Origin: Rhamnusium bicolor
Taxonomy: Eukaryota > Arthropoda > Insecta > Coleoptera > Cerambycidae
DNA length: 64,000 nucleotides
Direction: 5' to 3'
NCBI GenBank assembly: GCA_029963845.1
Contig: JANEYF010005532.1
Location: 939,001 to 1,003,000 of the forward strand
The notes below the pieces were generated by a model. It had not been told where the DNA came from. It searched no databases and worked only from the letters and a program-made list of their open reading frames with translations. This document shows positions 10,730 to 21,767 of this stretch, in pieces. The stretch's first letter is position 1. The number at the start of each line of letters is the position of its first letter. A program made the translations under genes and the position numbers.

Positions 10730-12242
10730 CTATTACTCCAGAGAAATAAAACTTCCTCTGCGGAATGAGGCCGAACAAGCTGAATTTTTGCAGAGACCTT
10801 CGTTTTCATGTTCTAATGAAGCACAAGAAAATCTCATATGCCTACCCTTGTGCGTCTTGAGATATCGAAGGTCAAAGGTCATGAAAATCGGTTTTTCGCG
10901 AAAATCTCGCTTCCAGTGCATCTGACGTCGTAAGAACCCATAACAAAACTTACGTAAAATAGTATTCTCTACAAAATTGTTCATATACATTTTTTTCGTA
11001 CGACCAACCGTTTTCGAGATATAGCATGATAAAGCGGGAGCGCGCATTCGTAATAGGTAATACTGTATTATACTGCAGAGCTATAAATATAAAAGCACTT
11101 TTCTTAATCTGTTAGACTGGAAAATTAAATTCCCATTATTAAAGCCGTTAAAAATTTGTTTATTTATAAAAAAAATATATAATAAATAATTAATAACAAA
11201 AAAATACATTCTTTTCCACACCACGCCTTATGTTTCCTTGCCTTCCTCCTCGTCTTCGTCGGGTTCCACTAGCACCTCGATCAACACATTATCTTCGTCA
11301 GACGCTTCCTCTATATCTGTTGGCTCTATGTCTGTTGGCAAAACCTCTTTAGGCTCAAGGTCACTGAAGTCTTCGATGTTTTGCAACTCTGTTGACGGGT
11401 TCAGGCATGCCTGTCCGTGACACTGATCACAAACTTTGGAGCATGGCAGCCTGACTTTTCTACACCCACACTGCACACCACACCCCTTTTTACAATTACA
11501 GAATATTGTATTTAATAGTTCGTCTGGAGCAGGTGGCAAACTGGCTTGGATTCGAGACCGACACGACGCGACGCGAAGAGGCGCTTTACAATGCAAGGGG
11601 TTTAGGGACTGCGTTTCGGAGAAATACGGTCATGGTCCACTTCTTTATACCTGAATGATTATACTTTTCTTGTCTAGAATAAAGAAATGTTTTTTATTTG
11701 CATTATAATATATAGAAGTTTTGCATTTCATTACAAAAGTGGTGTGAAAATAATACATTGTTTTGTTATTAATTATTTATTATATATTTTTTTATAAATA
11801 AACAAATTTTTAACGGTTCTAATAATGGGAATTTAATTTTCCAGTCTAACAGATTAAGAAAAGTGCTTTTATATTTACAGCTCTGCAGTATAATACAGTA
11901 TTACCTATTACGAATGCGTGCTCCCGCTTTATCATGCTATATCTCGAAAACGGTTGGTCGTACGAAAAAAAATGTATATGAACAATTTTGTAGAGAATAC
12001 TATTTTACGTAAGTTTAGTTATATATTCTTACGACGTCAGATGCACTGGAAGCGAGATTTTCGTGAAAAACCGATTTTCATGACCTTTGACCTTCGATAT
12101 CTCAAGACGCACAAGAGTAGGCGTATGAGATTTTTTTTGTGCTTCATTGGAACATCAAATCGAAGGTCTCTGCAAAAATTCAGCTTGTTCGGCCTCATTC
12201 CGCAGATGTCCTTTATTTTTACCTTATTTCCCTGGACTATAT
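10730..12242. mobile_element. 1.5-kb palindromic element with ~490-bp arms
   Basis: The left arm (10730-11223) and right arm (11739-12242) are inverted copies with only scattered differences; for example TATCATGCTATATCTCGAAA and ATTTTCATGACCTTTGACC occur in both, in opposite orientation. Each arm gives rise to a near-identical open frame of about 100 codons, which is an artefact of the duplication. The 515-base spacer contains the cysteine-rich coding segment described separately. It could be a foldback-type transposon with very long terminal repeats, or two copies of one element meeting head to head. No obvious target duplication was found. Confidence 0.7.
11228..11596 (-). pseudogene. Cysteine-rich (CXC/Tesmin-like) C-terminal protein segment
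   Basis: The 122-residue frame has the order PPAPDELLNTIF, then a cysteine cluster (CNCKKGC, CGCRK, CSKVCDQC, C) and a very acidic tail (DEDEEEGKET). Cysteine spacing is C-x-C-x3-C-x3-C-x-C-x6-C-x3-C-x2-C-x4-C, close to the CXC motif of Tesmin/TSO1-type DNA-binding proteins. The frame has no ATG of its own (it would open on a TTG), and related coding sense appears upstream in another frame (around 11600-11640), so this is the C-terminal end of a longer, broken protein. I associate this kind of Cys-rich tail with repetitive arthropod proteins of unknown function, but cannot name the family. It lies in the spacer of the palindrome. Confidence 0.5.
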
Positions 12243-13259
12243 ATTATTATTGACTTTCTCTCAATCACTTGAATGTAATGATTTTTTTTTGTTGAAATTA
12301 TACCATTTACACGTGTATATTAAAAATGTCACTACAATCACAACTATCGATTTTAAGAAAAAATATATCAGTACCAGTTATGAGACATCTGTGTGATGAT
12401 ACTCAGCTAATTTCACTTCCTAAAAGTATACAGGGTGGCCAAAAGGGATTTTTAAATTTACAACTTTTTGAACTGAATTTTCTTAATTTTTTAAAATTGA
12501 ACATCCTGTATATTTTTTGACGATGTGATGTAGGATTGAAGAACGAAAATTTTTTTGTACGTACATTCCTATGGCTATTTTTGATCATTTTCAGTTTATT
12601 GAACAATTACTGCAAAATCAACAACAAAAATTAAAAACATTTTTTTTGCAATTCAAAAGAAGATATTATAAAAATGCTCCACATGTGGCCCATATTGATT
12701 GACACATGTTAAGAATACGAGAGGTTCTCAAAATCCCCCCAAATTTTCCACATTTTTTAAATTTTTTGCATTTCTCTTTTAAATCCTGCATTAAATCTAG
12801 TAGCAATCAACGAAACAATAGCACTAATAACAATGTCAATGTCATTACCATCAACAGCAAACAGTATAAAGTCATTTTGAGCTATCTTGGCGCCTTGGTC
12901 ATCATAACCGTATGGGTTGAGTAATGTGCTATATACAGCTGTTCTCAACAATTAGATTATATCACGTTAAATGATCCACATAGCTATATATACTAAGCAA
13001 AAATAAATTTTGATATTTTACATTTACAATGAGTGCGAGGAAGACGATAGAGTGTTGGTCATTGTAAGTACAAAATACGAATAGAAACAACCACGCCCTC
13101 CGCCAATTGAGAAGTGTGTGGATCGTGCTCATATATCATCCATGTAATTTGTTTTCTTGACCATTTCTATCCTTATATTTATAATTTTCGGCATTGTGGT
13201 GTCTTCTTTGTTCTCATTGTTAAAGGTAAATACCGAAATGACCATATCCTCAATTCGTA
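12243..13259. other. AT-rich stretch; possible small mariner-type MITE
   Basis: No gene seen. At 12430-12515 the string TACAGGGTGGCCAAAAG and, about 70 bases on, CATCCTGTATA look like the two ends of a very short mariner-type relic. The rest is unassigned. Confidence 0.35.
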
Positions 13260-13539
13260 TACACTGTGTTCATTTGAAAGCTGTCCACCATCTTTTTATT
13301 TAAAATAATGAAAAATTCGCCGAGACACGTCAACTTTTGTTCCAAGGGGGAAGTTCCTTGACGCTTAAGTAATGATGATCCATTCATCCTCCTATTCCTC
13401 AACGGTTGAGATTTGGGAATGTTATGAGTAGAGACTGGAAGGCAGCGATAAATGAGGTCAGGTTTGCTTCCAAAATTTTACAAATATTTTTGGTGAAAAT
13501 TGGTATTCAAATCTGTGGAAGATGATGACATACTACTAA

Positions 13540-13990
13540 AATTATTAGCTGGATATATCTGACCTATATCGCTTAGATATAAAATTCGAAGGAGAGAATG
13601 AAGGCGACGGAGAAGGTGAAATGGATAGGCAGGAGGTTGAGTGTAGAGATTTTGGGGATAGAGAAAATGATTCAGATGAGGACGAAGTACAAGGAAATGA
13701 GGAAGAGTAGCGACTGTATGGAAAGTAGAAGAAGAGAATAATAGTAATGGATATGAAAGTGACAATGACTTACCGTTAAGTGTGTACAAAAAAATATAGA
13801 CATATTTAAATAAAAAATGAAACAAACAGCTAATAAACAACACAAACAAAATAACAAAGAAAAAAGCAGACAAACCAAAATATTCCTGAAAAAGTCTGAA
13901 ATTTTTGTGGGATTAAGTTCGACGCTCCAGTAAATGATGACTCGAGTGATGAAGAAATTTTACAGTTTCTGAATACATTTCTCAATACTT
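13540..13990 (+). pseudogene. Acidic coding relic, possibly transposase N-terminus
   Basis: Across two or three frames the plus strand reads highly acidic peptides such as FEGENEGDGEGEMDRQ, NSNGYESDNDLPLS and FDAPVNDDSSDEEILQFL. Acidic N-termini of this kind are common in piggyBac-type transposases, but no catalytic region follows, so the assignment is weak. Stops and frame changes show it is not a working gene. Confidence 0.22.
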
Positions 13991-14169
13991 TTTCTAATTG
14001 CTATTAGACACAGAATACGACGGTGTGAACAATAATGAGGAGGTTGGCAAAACCGTTCATAGTAGGGGAACCCAAAGGCTTCAAAACCTCAAGCCTGCAA
14101 CTTCTTTCTCTACTCCAACTCTCCAGAAACAATAATTCCAGTGTACGAAAAATGCAACATTTACTAATT

Positions 14170-14520
14170 CTAGTATCCAATCCAAACAAAATATATGTTC
14201 GGTACCACAATTACGCCAAAAATCAGCTTCGTATAATGCTTGGATTGGAAGCATTTTGTACGGATGAAATGTGTGTAATTTAATGTTTTATGTTTATGCA
14301 TCGCACCAACAGAAACATTTGTTGAAGAAGCAACATTTCTCACTGAAAAATTGGGGTCCATGTCAAAGTCACCAAGAATTTTAATTTGAGTAGACTCGTC
14401 TAACACTCTAGGTACATTCAGTTCCTTATTTTTAACACAGTTTGTAAACATTTCCGTATTATACAAGTCACGTACGGAGGAGCAGCAAGTTAAATTCACG
14501 AGCAATTCGTTCCAGCACAT
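14170..14520 (-). pseudogene. IS630/mariner-type helix-turn-helix fragment
   Basis: The minus-strand peptide includes RVLDESTQIKILGDFDMD, then FSVRNVASSTNVSVGAMH, a layout like the N-terminal helix-turn-helix of arthropod IS630/mariner-type transposases (a Q-I-x-I-L-x-x-F block, then an x-S-V-x-x-V-A-x-x-x-x-V-S recognition helix). The catalytic domain is missing. It may be the residue of the transposase that moved the surrounding TIR element. Confidence 0.4.
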
Positions 14521-14717
14521 TTGTTATTTTTGCCATACAAAATGACTATTTTGGAACTCTCCGCTAAAGTATTAAACTATGGTGTTCAATAATACGACGA
14601 ATAGGTCTCGGAATAGATATTCTCAGCTTACAAATTAAGAATAAACCTGCTATTCGTTGATGGTAATTAGTTTTTTGGGTAGGGGCCCTCATTTTAAGAA
14701 AAACTACTTCATTAACT

Positions 14718-14756
14718 TGCCGATGTTTCGGTATATTTTATTACCATCCTCAGGGC
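14718..14756 (-). other. Hammerhead-like motif of a Penelope-type end
   Basis: On the minus strand the order is CTGAGGA, T, a GGTA...TACC stem, then GAAAC and ATCGGC. CTGANGA...GAAA is the conserved core of the hammerhead ribozyme, and such ribozymes are known from the long terminal repeats of Penelope-like elements. An extra T before stem II departs from the textbook core, so activity is uncertain. Nothing else of the element is recognisable beside it. Confidence 0.4.
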
Positions 14757-15089
14757 AATACATGATAAAATTATGATGTATATATAGAATTATAAAAAAT
14801 GTAATTTAAAAAATATGTATATAATATAACATGTGGAATTAACAATAAAATAAAAAATAAACGGATATATGCACACACAATGCATTTGCAGATAGATATA
14901 AATAGATAATAAAAATAATAACATATTAACAACAATTAAATATATCTTAAATATATATTCTCGGATTTATTCTATGATGGTGCATAAATAATTTGTAAAG
15001 TGGGCGAGAAAGATTTGATGTGCTGGGATAAGCCGGATTGTGGACTTCACGTAAATAGTATACACCATAAAAATAAAAAAATGGCGTGC

Positions 15090-16309
15090 CTTCGACAACA
15101 CAGTTTAGGTTTGATTTACTATTAATGCTGATTGCCTGTGATGTTCCGCTGCACATACTCGATAAACAATCATTTCGAGAGTTCTGGAATAAATACAATG
15201 CCCAGGTGGAGTTACCAAGTGGCACAACGTTATGAAACTATCTACCAATTGTACACATAGACATGGTAAATAAGATGAAATGCGAATTAAGAAATGCACG
15301 GCTGTGGTTATCTGTTGATGAGACAACAGATTGTAAAAGAAATTCTCTTTTAAATGTTATAGTACGAGTACTGGACCCTCTTAAACCAAGAGTGTCACTG
15401 GTACTAGCTAGCAAAAAATTAAGTCAGTGTACCTACTAGCGAAACAATTATCAGGGTGGTGCTGGAGACGTTAGAAAAATTTGAACTGTCAAAAAGTCAA
15501 GTGTTGATGTTTGTGACTAATGGCGCCGTGACAATGCGTTCGGTAGGCCGTTCTTTGTAAGAATAAGGTTGTACGTTTATACATGTTACGTGTAAAGTAC
15601 ATGCTTTACATCTTGTGGCAGAAACGATTCAAAAAGGTTTTCCAGAGTTGGATGCATTAATAGCAAGTACAAAAAAAGTGTTCCTTAAATCTTCTAAAGG
15701 TCTCCGTGCGTTTCATAGCAAGTGTCCCAGTATTCCTGAACCACCACAGATGAATCTTACACGTTGGGGAACATGGCTGCAGGCAGCTTTTTATTATGCT
15801 GAATATTTCCAACAAATAAAAGATGTGATACTACAATTTAATCCAAATGAGGCTGCAGCTATTAAGGAAAGCCAGACAAAGTTCGAAGATATTTCCGTTG
15901 AAACAGCTTTAAAAAAATATTGCGAAGAACTATAAACCATTACATGAAATCATAAAAAAATTAGAAAACAGTGCGTTGTCGTTAGCGGAATTACTGCAAA
16001 TAGTGGGCGAAGTAAATCTACTGCTACACGCTATAGGTGACACAACAAATGAGCGCGTTAAAGAAAAGTTCGCAAGTGTGTTAAATAAAGACACCGGTTT
16101 TACCAAATTAAGGTGCAGCCCCAGATCCATTAAGTGCGTTCAAAGACTATTTTACGTATGCATGTATTACATCAGTAGATGTCGAACGGTCGTTTTCAAA
16201 ATATAAGAACATATTTTCACCAAAGCGAACATCACTCATGGAGACAACCGTAGAAACATACCTGATGCTGCAAAATGGCTACAGCAAGCTAGTTCATCAA
16301 GCTAGTTAA
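15090..16309 (+). pseudogene. hAT-family transposase pseudogene
   Basis: Read with several frame changes, the plus strand gives the typical order of a hAT transposase. FDLLLMLIACDVPLHILDKQ with FREFWNKYNAQVELPSG (from 15108) and LWLSVDETTD (from about 15303; the family's catalytic-D region) come first. Then VHALHLVAETIQKGFPELDA and LTRWGTWLQAAFYYAEYFQQ (15600-15935), the ALSLAELLQIVGEV segment (15970-16100), and the C-terminal dimerisation block SVDVERSFSKYKNIFSPKR ending at a stop near 16309. The element is broken by at least one stop (near 15235) and frameshifts, so it is dead. The ERSFSKYK block identifies hAT rather than other DDE families. It lies inside the 13.26-17.19 kb TIR nest; its own terminal repeats were not located. 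Confidence 0.85.
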
Positions 16310-16639
16310 GAGGGTAAGTTTTACGTACATTGTTATAAATTGTAACAGTTTATTGTTTCTCGTATTAGTTAATTTCGCGTACGCCACTATCCCTCGGAAC
16401 ATTTTTGACAACCCTAATTATGAGTTTTTCCTGGTCACCACAAAAATTATATAAAATAGGAAACAAACAGATAAAATCACTGGGTATTTTATGTTATATT
16501 AATCTTTTGCTTTTTAAACTTTTTTTCGGGACTTATCTGTTGAAAAAATTTTAATGTTTTACAGGGTGATTTAAAACCTAAAAGATTTTAAAACTTGCAC
16601 ATTTTTGTATTAATACAAATTTAACTGACAACTTTCAAA

Positions 16640-16865
16640 GAAACACCAAAACAGTATATACTGCACTCGACGCGCGTTTCGCCAACCAAGTTGGCATCAT
16701 CTGGAGATGATTGTAACTTTAGTTTTAATCATCTCATATCCAGATGATGCCAACTTGATTGGCGATACGCGCGTCGAGGGCAGTATATAGTGTTTTGGTG
16801 TTTCGTGGAAAACTACGTCAGTGTGATCTTCACATCAAAGGTTCCAACCCACCCCAGGAAACTTT
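16640..16865. mobile_element. Penelope-type terminal repeat, inverted pair with hammerhead-like core
   Basis: Two copies of one ~70-base sequence face away from each other. The minus-strand copy (16711-16640) reads CCAGATGATGCCAACTTGG, TTGGCGAAACGCGCGTCGAG, then GTTTTGGTGTTTC. The plus-strand copy (16738-16810) has the same order but GATA in place of GAAA. The GCCAAC/GTTGGC stem, GAAAC and ACGC/GCGT stem followed by C look like a hammerhead core with CAGATGA instead of CTGATGA. The plus copy runs on into ACTACGTCAGTGTGATCTTC (to ~16865), also seen at 55870-55925. The same motif follows a Penelope GIY-YIG coding end at 42.1 kb, which ties it to that class. Confidence 0.55.
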
Positions 16866-17189
16866 CAAAGATTAAAAAAAAACACTTACTGTTAAAGAAT
16901 TATTCTCAAGAACCAGTCATATTTGTTTTATTACACATAACTTCCCCACATCTTAACCTATTTAAAAAACCGTTATATTCGCGATAGAATTAGCTTTAAA
17001 AGATATGTGACAAGTGAACATTTTAAAGTTAGGGGTGCTGATGATTATGAAGGTAAATTGATAATCATTGCCTAAGAACAAAAAAAAATCCCCCTTGGAA
17101 CAAAAGTCGACGTTTCTCGGCGAATTTTTAAATTTTTCGTAATTTTAAAGAGAAAGTTAGTGGACAGTTTTCAAATCAAATACAGTGTA

Positions 17190-18765
17190 TAATAGACTTT
17201 TTGCCTATAATGATACACTTATTAAGGGTATGTTTCGTTGATCATCTTGGTCGTTATAGTTTGTAGTTGTGCATTCTGTAAATGCAAAATAGTTTATTTA
17301 CGGAACACGGTTGCTGAAAAGTCGGTAGATCATTTGTCACCAAAACGACCAACGTTTCTAATAGGTGAATTCGATTGATAGTTGCAGGGAGTCAAAGCAA
17401 AGAAGCGTGGTCATAGGGTGCTCTTAAATGAAAATCATCCTTACTGCTTGACATGTCTGAATTAAGAACTTCATGAGAAGACAGTTATTGCTTTATTATT
17501 CATCCTAATAAGAAGGCCAATATCTCAATGACAGATATATTTTAAATTAACTGCATAACTTAGAAACAAATTACAATACACAACAGTACAGTCTTGACTT
17601 GAAAGTAAGCCATACAGCTTTTAAACCGTAACATAAAATAAAATAAAGCATTTTTCTCTGTATATACGCAACGTCAACATTACCGTACTCTTGTCGACCA
17701 TTTTGTTTTTTTATTTAGATAATTCACCATTTTCATTCAGTTCGTAAACTTGTTCCCCAACGGTAATAAGATTTTTTCCTGTCTTCACCGTAAAGGAAAT
17801 GTATATTTGAAATGAAATACACTGTATACATGTATAGTTTTTTAATTATAATCGTAGTTATCAACATTTTAAAGGAATCTTCAATTTAAAGTGAGTATTA
17901 GTGACATGAAAGTATATTACCGGCATTTGCAGCAAAATATAAATCGAGATATTATACGACAGCTATTAAACCTAATTTTTTATTTAAATTGTAGGATTGT
18001 TACCTGATTTTCATATTTTTTTGTCACTAAAACTCTCTTTAAGTTAAAGATCCCATTAAAATGTTGATAATACCGGCCATTAGTGTAATACTTCATATAA
18101 TTTATTTTGATTAAGTTACAAGTTCAATATATACATACAGTAATTTGTAACTTCTGAAAAGGAGGTTTTGAATTACGAGCGCCATGTAACTTGTGCGCGA
18201 TTAATTTAGTTACTACAAAAAGTTTAATTTTAACGCTATTGGAATATATTGACCGTTTATAACAATAAAAACCTACGAAGTACTTATGCATTATATAGTT
18301 GAAACATCGAGTTTGATATAGTCTGTGACATTTTATTTATTGTTAAAATCTATATTTACCTATAAAATTTAATACAATAATAAATTATTGTTAAATATAT
18401 TTAAACAGAAGATGTATACGTCAATTAAAATCTTTCTATGTTATCTACCAGACCTTTTTAACTATATCCTAATCATAAACTCATTTTTTAAGTTCGAGTG
18501 TGAATCGATTTTCAAGGACTAGTTGATTTTTTGGAAAGCAATGGAGATGAGCTAATATTGTTCTCAACTAACAAAAACATTAGATGACAGTAAATGTAAT
18601 TATATTAATAGAATTTTACATAATTATGTAATCTAATTCCAAACTTTAAACTATGAACTGTGATCAATTGTTCTATGTAGAAATAAAGTCATCAGTTTCA
18701 TCATAGGTAGTAATACTAGTAGTAGTAGTTGGGGAAGGCTGGAGCCTGGCAAGTAGGTCACAGAC
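17190..18765. other. AT-rich stretch without recognised gene
   Basis: No coding region, terminal repeat or RNA gene that I can support. Confidence 0.45.
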
Positions 18766-18769
18766 GAGC

Positions 18770-19760
18770 CCTTTTTTAATTATCCCCTAACATTGATTCA
18801 GTCCACTCGCTCACTCTTGAAACCTCCTGGATCTTTAACCGCAGGTCAGTTAGTCGTTCGATGAAATGGAGATCACCTCTTCCCTCAGAAGAGCACTAAC
18901 GTTTAATACTGCGCCAATAATTGGTAGGACATTTTTTTCGTTGTCACTGCATTTTGGGCAGGAAGAATTTCCCCTCAACACATATAAGTGTTACGTGTCA
19001 GAAAAGTGGCCTGTCAGAACTCCGATTAGATGATTCCGTATTTTTGGGCTCTGACCAAGTAATCAGGATGAATGTAATCTGTTCGATGCTGTGACAAAGC
19101 TCCAAGCTTGCCTGCAGACGCTGTTTAATTAGTTTTTTATTATCTCGTAAGCCCTCTGGTGGAGAGTCGTAGTGACCTGCCTACTTGTGATACCCAAAAT
19201 AGGTTCGAGATAGGGCTCCTCGGTGTCAGTTCATCTGACTTCGCATTCCCTGGAAAACACACAAACCTTACCTCTTTATGCCTGGCAAACTCTTTTTCAG
19301 GAAGCGCGTCCGTACTCCTGAACTAGAACTGATCTTGTCCTTGAAGATAATATTACTTTCAAAGTTGCCTAGCTGTTGGAGCATATGTATATTATTTGCT
19401 CCGTGCTATTTATCATTTCTTCCTTACATGCCACTGCTAAAATGACAAATACTTCTGTCTAAAAGATCGTGGTATGCGATCCTAGAGCATAAAATTCTAC
19501 ACTCCTCTGCCTTTGTGGTAAAATTCTACTCCCCAGGATGTCGGCAATGTGAAGAATCATTTGTACAGCACAGTAGAGAGCGATGGGAGTTTATTTTCTT
19601 CTCCTGCTACTCTTCTATATTCGGAAGAATGAACCTATATGTGCTCTATAGCATCAACTGATATTTCGCTTCCATCATCTTGAACGCGGGGATAGGAATT
19701 TCCCTCTGCACCAATTCAATGATTACTTTATCCACGAGGAAAGCGGTGACAGTATAACTA
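18770..19760 (-). pseudogene. LINE C-terminal relic with RNase H-like segment
   Basis: Minus-strand frames read CFPGNAKSDELTPRSP (19270-19220), resembling the V-P-G-H-x-G-x-x-G-N-E-x-A-D-E-L-A box of retrotransposon RNase H. They are followed by GVLTGHFSD and a C-x2-C cluster (SSCPKCSDNEKNV) near 18960-19010, like the zinc-binding tail of such elements. The GC content is higher than the flanks. Many stops and frameshifts. It could be the 3' end of an I-, R1- or Loa-like element; no RT domain is attached. Confidence 0.4.
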
Positions 19761-19764
19761 GCAG

Positions 19765-20375
19765 AAGTTGAAGGGTAGCTGTAGATAACATTTGAATGAA
19801 AATGATAACAATTTGAAGCCATAATTATACTTTGTCCTTGACCGGGAATTTAATATTTTTATTATCTATACCTAGTTCATAAGATTACTTAATGTTAATT
19901 GTCGTTTCCCATACTTACTAAATAATTATACAAACTTATTGATTATTTTCATGTTGATTTTCCAAAACAATTTTGTTACTTTCACGACATTTATCTCAAT
20001 ACACTGACTTTTGCAGGAACACCAGTCCTGCAGTGTTTTATGTATACGCAGGGCGTGTCCTAAGGTTATTCATATTATCAAATCATGCGGTCAATTCGAA
20101 AGGTGACTAAAAAGTATTAAATTCATATTGTTCTGATTTTATCTACACACTCACGTTAAAACAGTAAAAAAGACTGAAATACATTTAGTTATAAAAAACA
20201 CCCTATTCCATGCTACATTGTAATTATTTTAAGTTTCGAGGAAGTAATAATATAATTAGAAGTTCTGTTAATAGCACCCGTAGTTCCATAAAACACTTAT
20301 TTCTAACTTACGTGGGAAGTGACATTGTAAAATGATTGACGTATATCAAAACCGTTAAGAATACCAAAAACTAGA
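19765..20375. other. AT-rich stretch without recognised gene
   Basis: No gene or repeat structure recognised. Confidence 0.4.
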
Positions 20376-20394
20376 AGCCATAAGTTGTAAAAAA

Positions 20395-20560
20395 TTAATA
20401 ACTGCCATCAACAGTATGTTGGACAAACATGGCGAACAGATTTAAAGAGCATATAGACAATATAGAAGAACAGATGTTTCGTATTTCCCAGAACGTTTAA
20501 AAAATAACCGCATTAGAGATATTACTAGATGAACGTTACCTAGGAATATGACAAATAGCA
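20395..20560 (+). pseudogene. Penelope-like GIY-YIG endonuclease fragment
   Basis: Two adjoining frames give CHQQYVGQTWRT and RFKEHIDNIEE, the YVGQT...RFKEH part of the GIY-YIG endonuclease carried by Penelope-like retroelements. A frameshift falls between the two blocks and no RT is attached, so this is a short relic. Confidence 0.5.
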
Positions 20561-20599
20561 CAGAGCTGATAACTAGCTGTTTTCAAATAAAGAAATATG

Positions 20600-21429
20600 A
20601 AAACTGTATGAATAGTAACAAAAGGCCCATCCCAAATAATCCACCTTAATGGACAATGGAGCATGATTCATCGATTAGATTATATATAAACAAACTACAT
20701 TTGGTTAGCGCACTTTCTAATGTATTGTGGAGAATTTTGGTATTAATGGAAATCTTCAGTATTAATCTATTAATTAAAAATATATACACAAATTATAAAT
20801 TTGGAATAAAATGAATGGGTCCATTGATCAATAGCGGTATTTTAACATTGATAACACGACAATTCTTAGATAATATCAATATCACCACAAACTGTTCTCT
20901 TTTGCTTAAATCGACAACTGTTAGACTACGTTGGGATTTTTGGTTGAGAGTTAAACTATTCTCAAAAAAGACATGTTAACTTACTAGACACAAATAATAT
21001 TTTACTGTTTTCAATTTGTTTTCAGAAATAAGTGTTCCACAGCTGTTTTTAAAATAGTAACTGAATCAGGGAAATTAAGGAGTGTAAGCATGTGATGATT
21101 ATCTTGCATAATCTCCCCAATACGTTTAATTGTACCTCATAAGGTTCTTCTGGAAAACTTGTTTCATGACATCAGACAACAATGTGTTTCTATTAATAAG
21201 ATAAATTCCAAAACTGTGACAATTAATTATGAGGTAACTCAAGGGTCCACTACTGATTTATTTTATATCAAAACGATTCCTTTCATTCTACGTTTCACAT
21301 AACACATCGCCAATAACAACATCTTTATTTTGAATTACATTATAGATCTGTGCAAGGCTGTGTTTGGGTTTCCACAAATAATTTGCAGCCTCGTAAGATA
21401 CAAAAATTGTATTTTTCATAAATAATTCA
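20600..21429. other. AT-rich stretch without recognised gene
   Basis: Nothing supported between the Penelope fragment and the 3' tail of the minus-strand LINE. Confidence 0.4.
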
Positions 21430-21767
21430 TTATTCATTTATTTATTTTATTTATTTATTTTCATATACATATCCTACAGGTAAAACCCAATTACAGGATA
21501 CAGAACACTTAAATAAATTGAAGTAAAAGAAGCAAAAAATTGAAAGTCTGCCAACAATTAGAGTAAAAAAAATATAAATATTACAACGGAAATGAAATAA
21601 TAAACATTAATATAATACATAGTAATAAATTAACACTAACTAACAATACATTATACTTTAATTAAATTATTGCTATTCGACAATAATAATACAACAAACA
21701 CAATAGCAATAAAAATAAATATAAATTGTACAAAACTACACAGATTAAAATATTGTCATTCACTCAT

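Larger units (their letters stand above)
13262..17187. mobile_element. 3.9-kb element or nest bounded by ~90-bp TIRs and TA duplications
   Basis: The left TIR (13262-13350) starts CACTGTGTTCATTTGAAAGC and contains CGCCGAGACACGTCAAC; the right TIR (17089-17187) is its inverted relative (ends in TTTCAAATCAAATACAGTG). Each end is flanked by TA (13260-13261 and 17188-17189), as expected for IS630/Tc1/mariner insertion. Inside are an acidic coding relic, a minus-strand HTH fragment, Penelope-type ends and a hAT transposase relic. These cannot all belong to one element, so this is probably an old mariner-like element that received other insertions. Confidence 0.6.

Noticed and set aside
10733..11047. 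Open frame of 104 codons with a near-identical partner at 11918-12253
   Set aside because: Both are readings of the two arms of the palindrome; no domain and no evidence that they are translated.
13478..13878. Hydrophobic minus-strand frames that look like membrane proteins
   Set aside because: They are the antisense of an A/G-rich acidic coding relic; the hydrophobicity is a compositional artefact.
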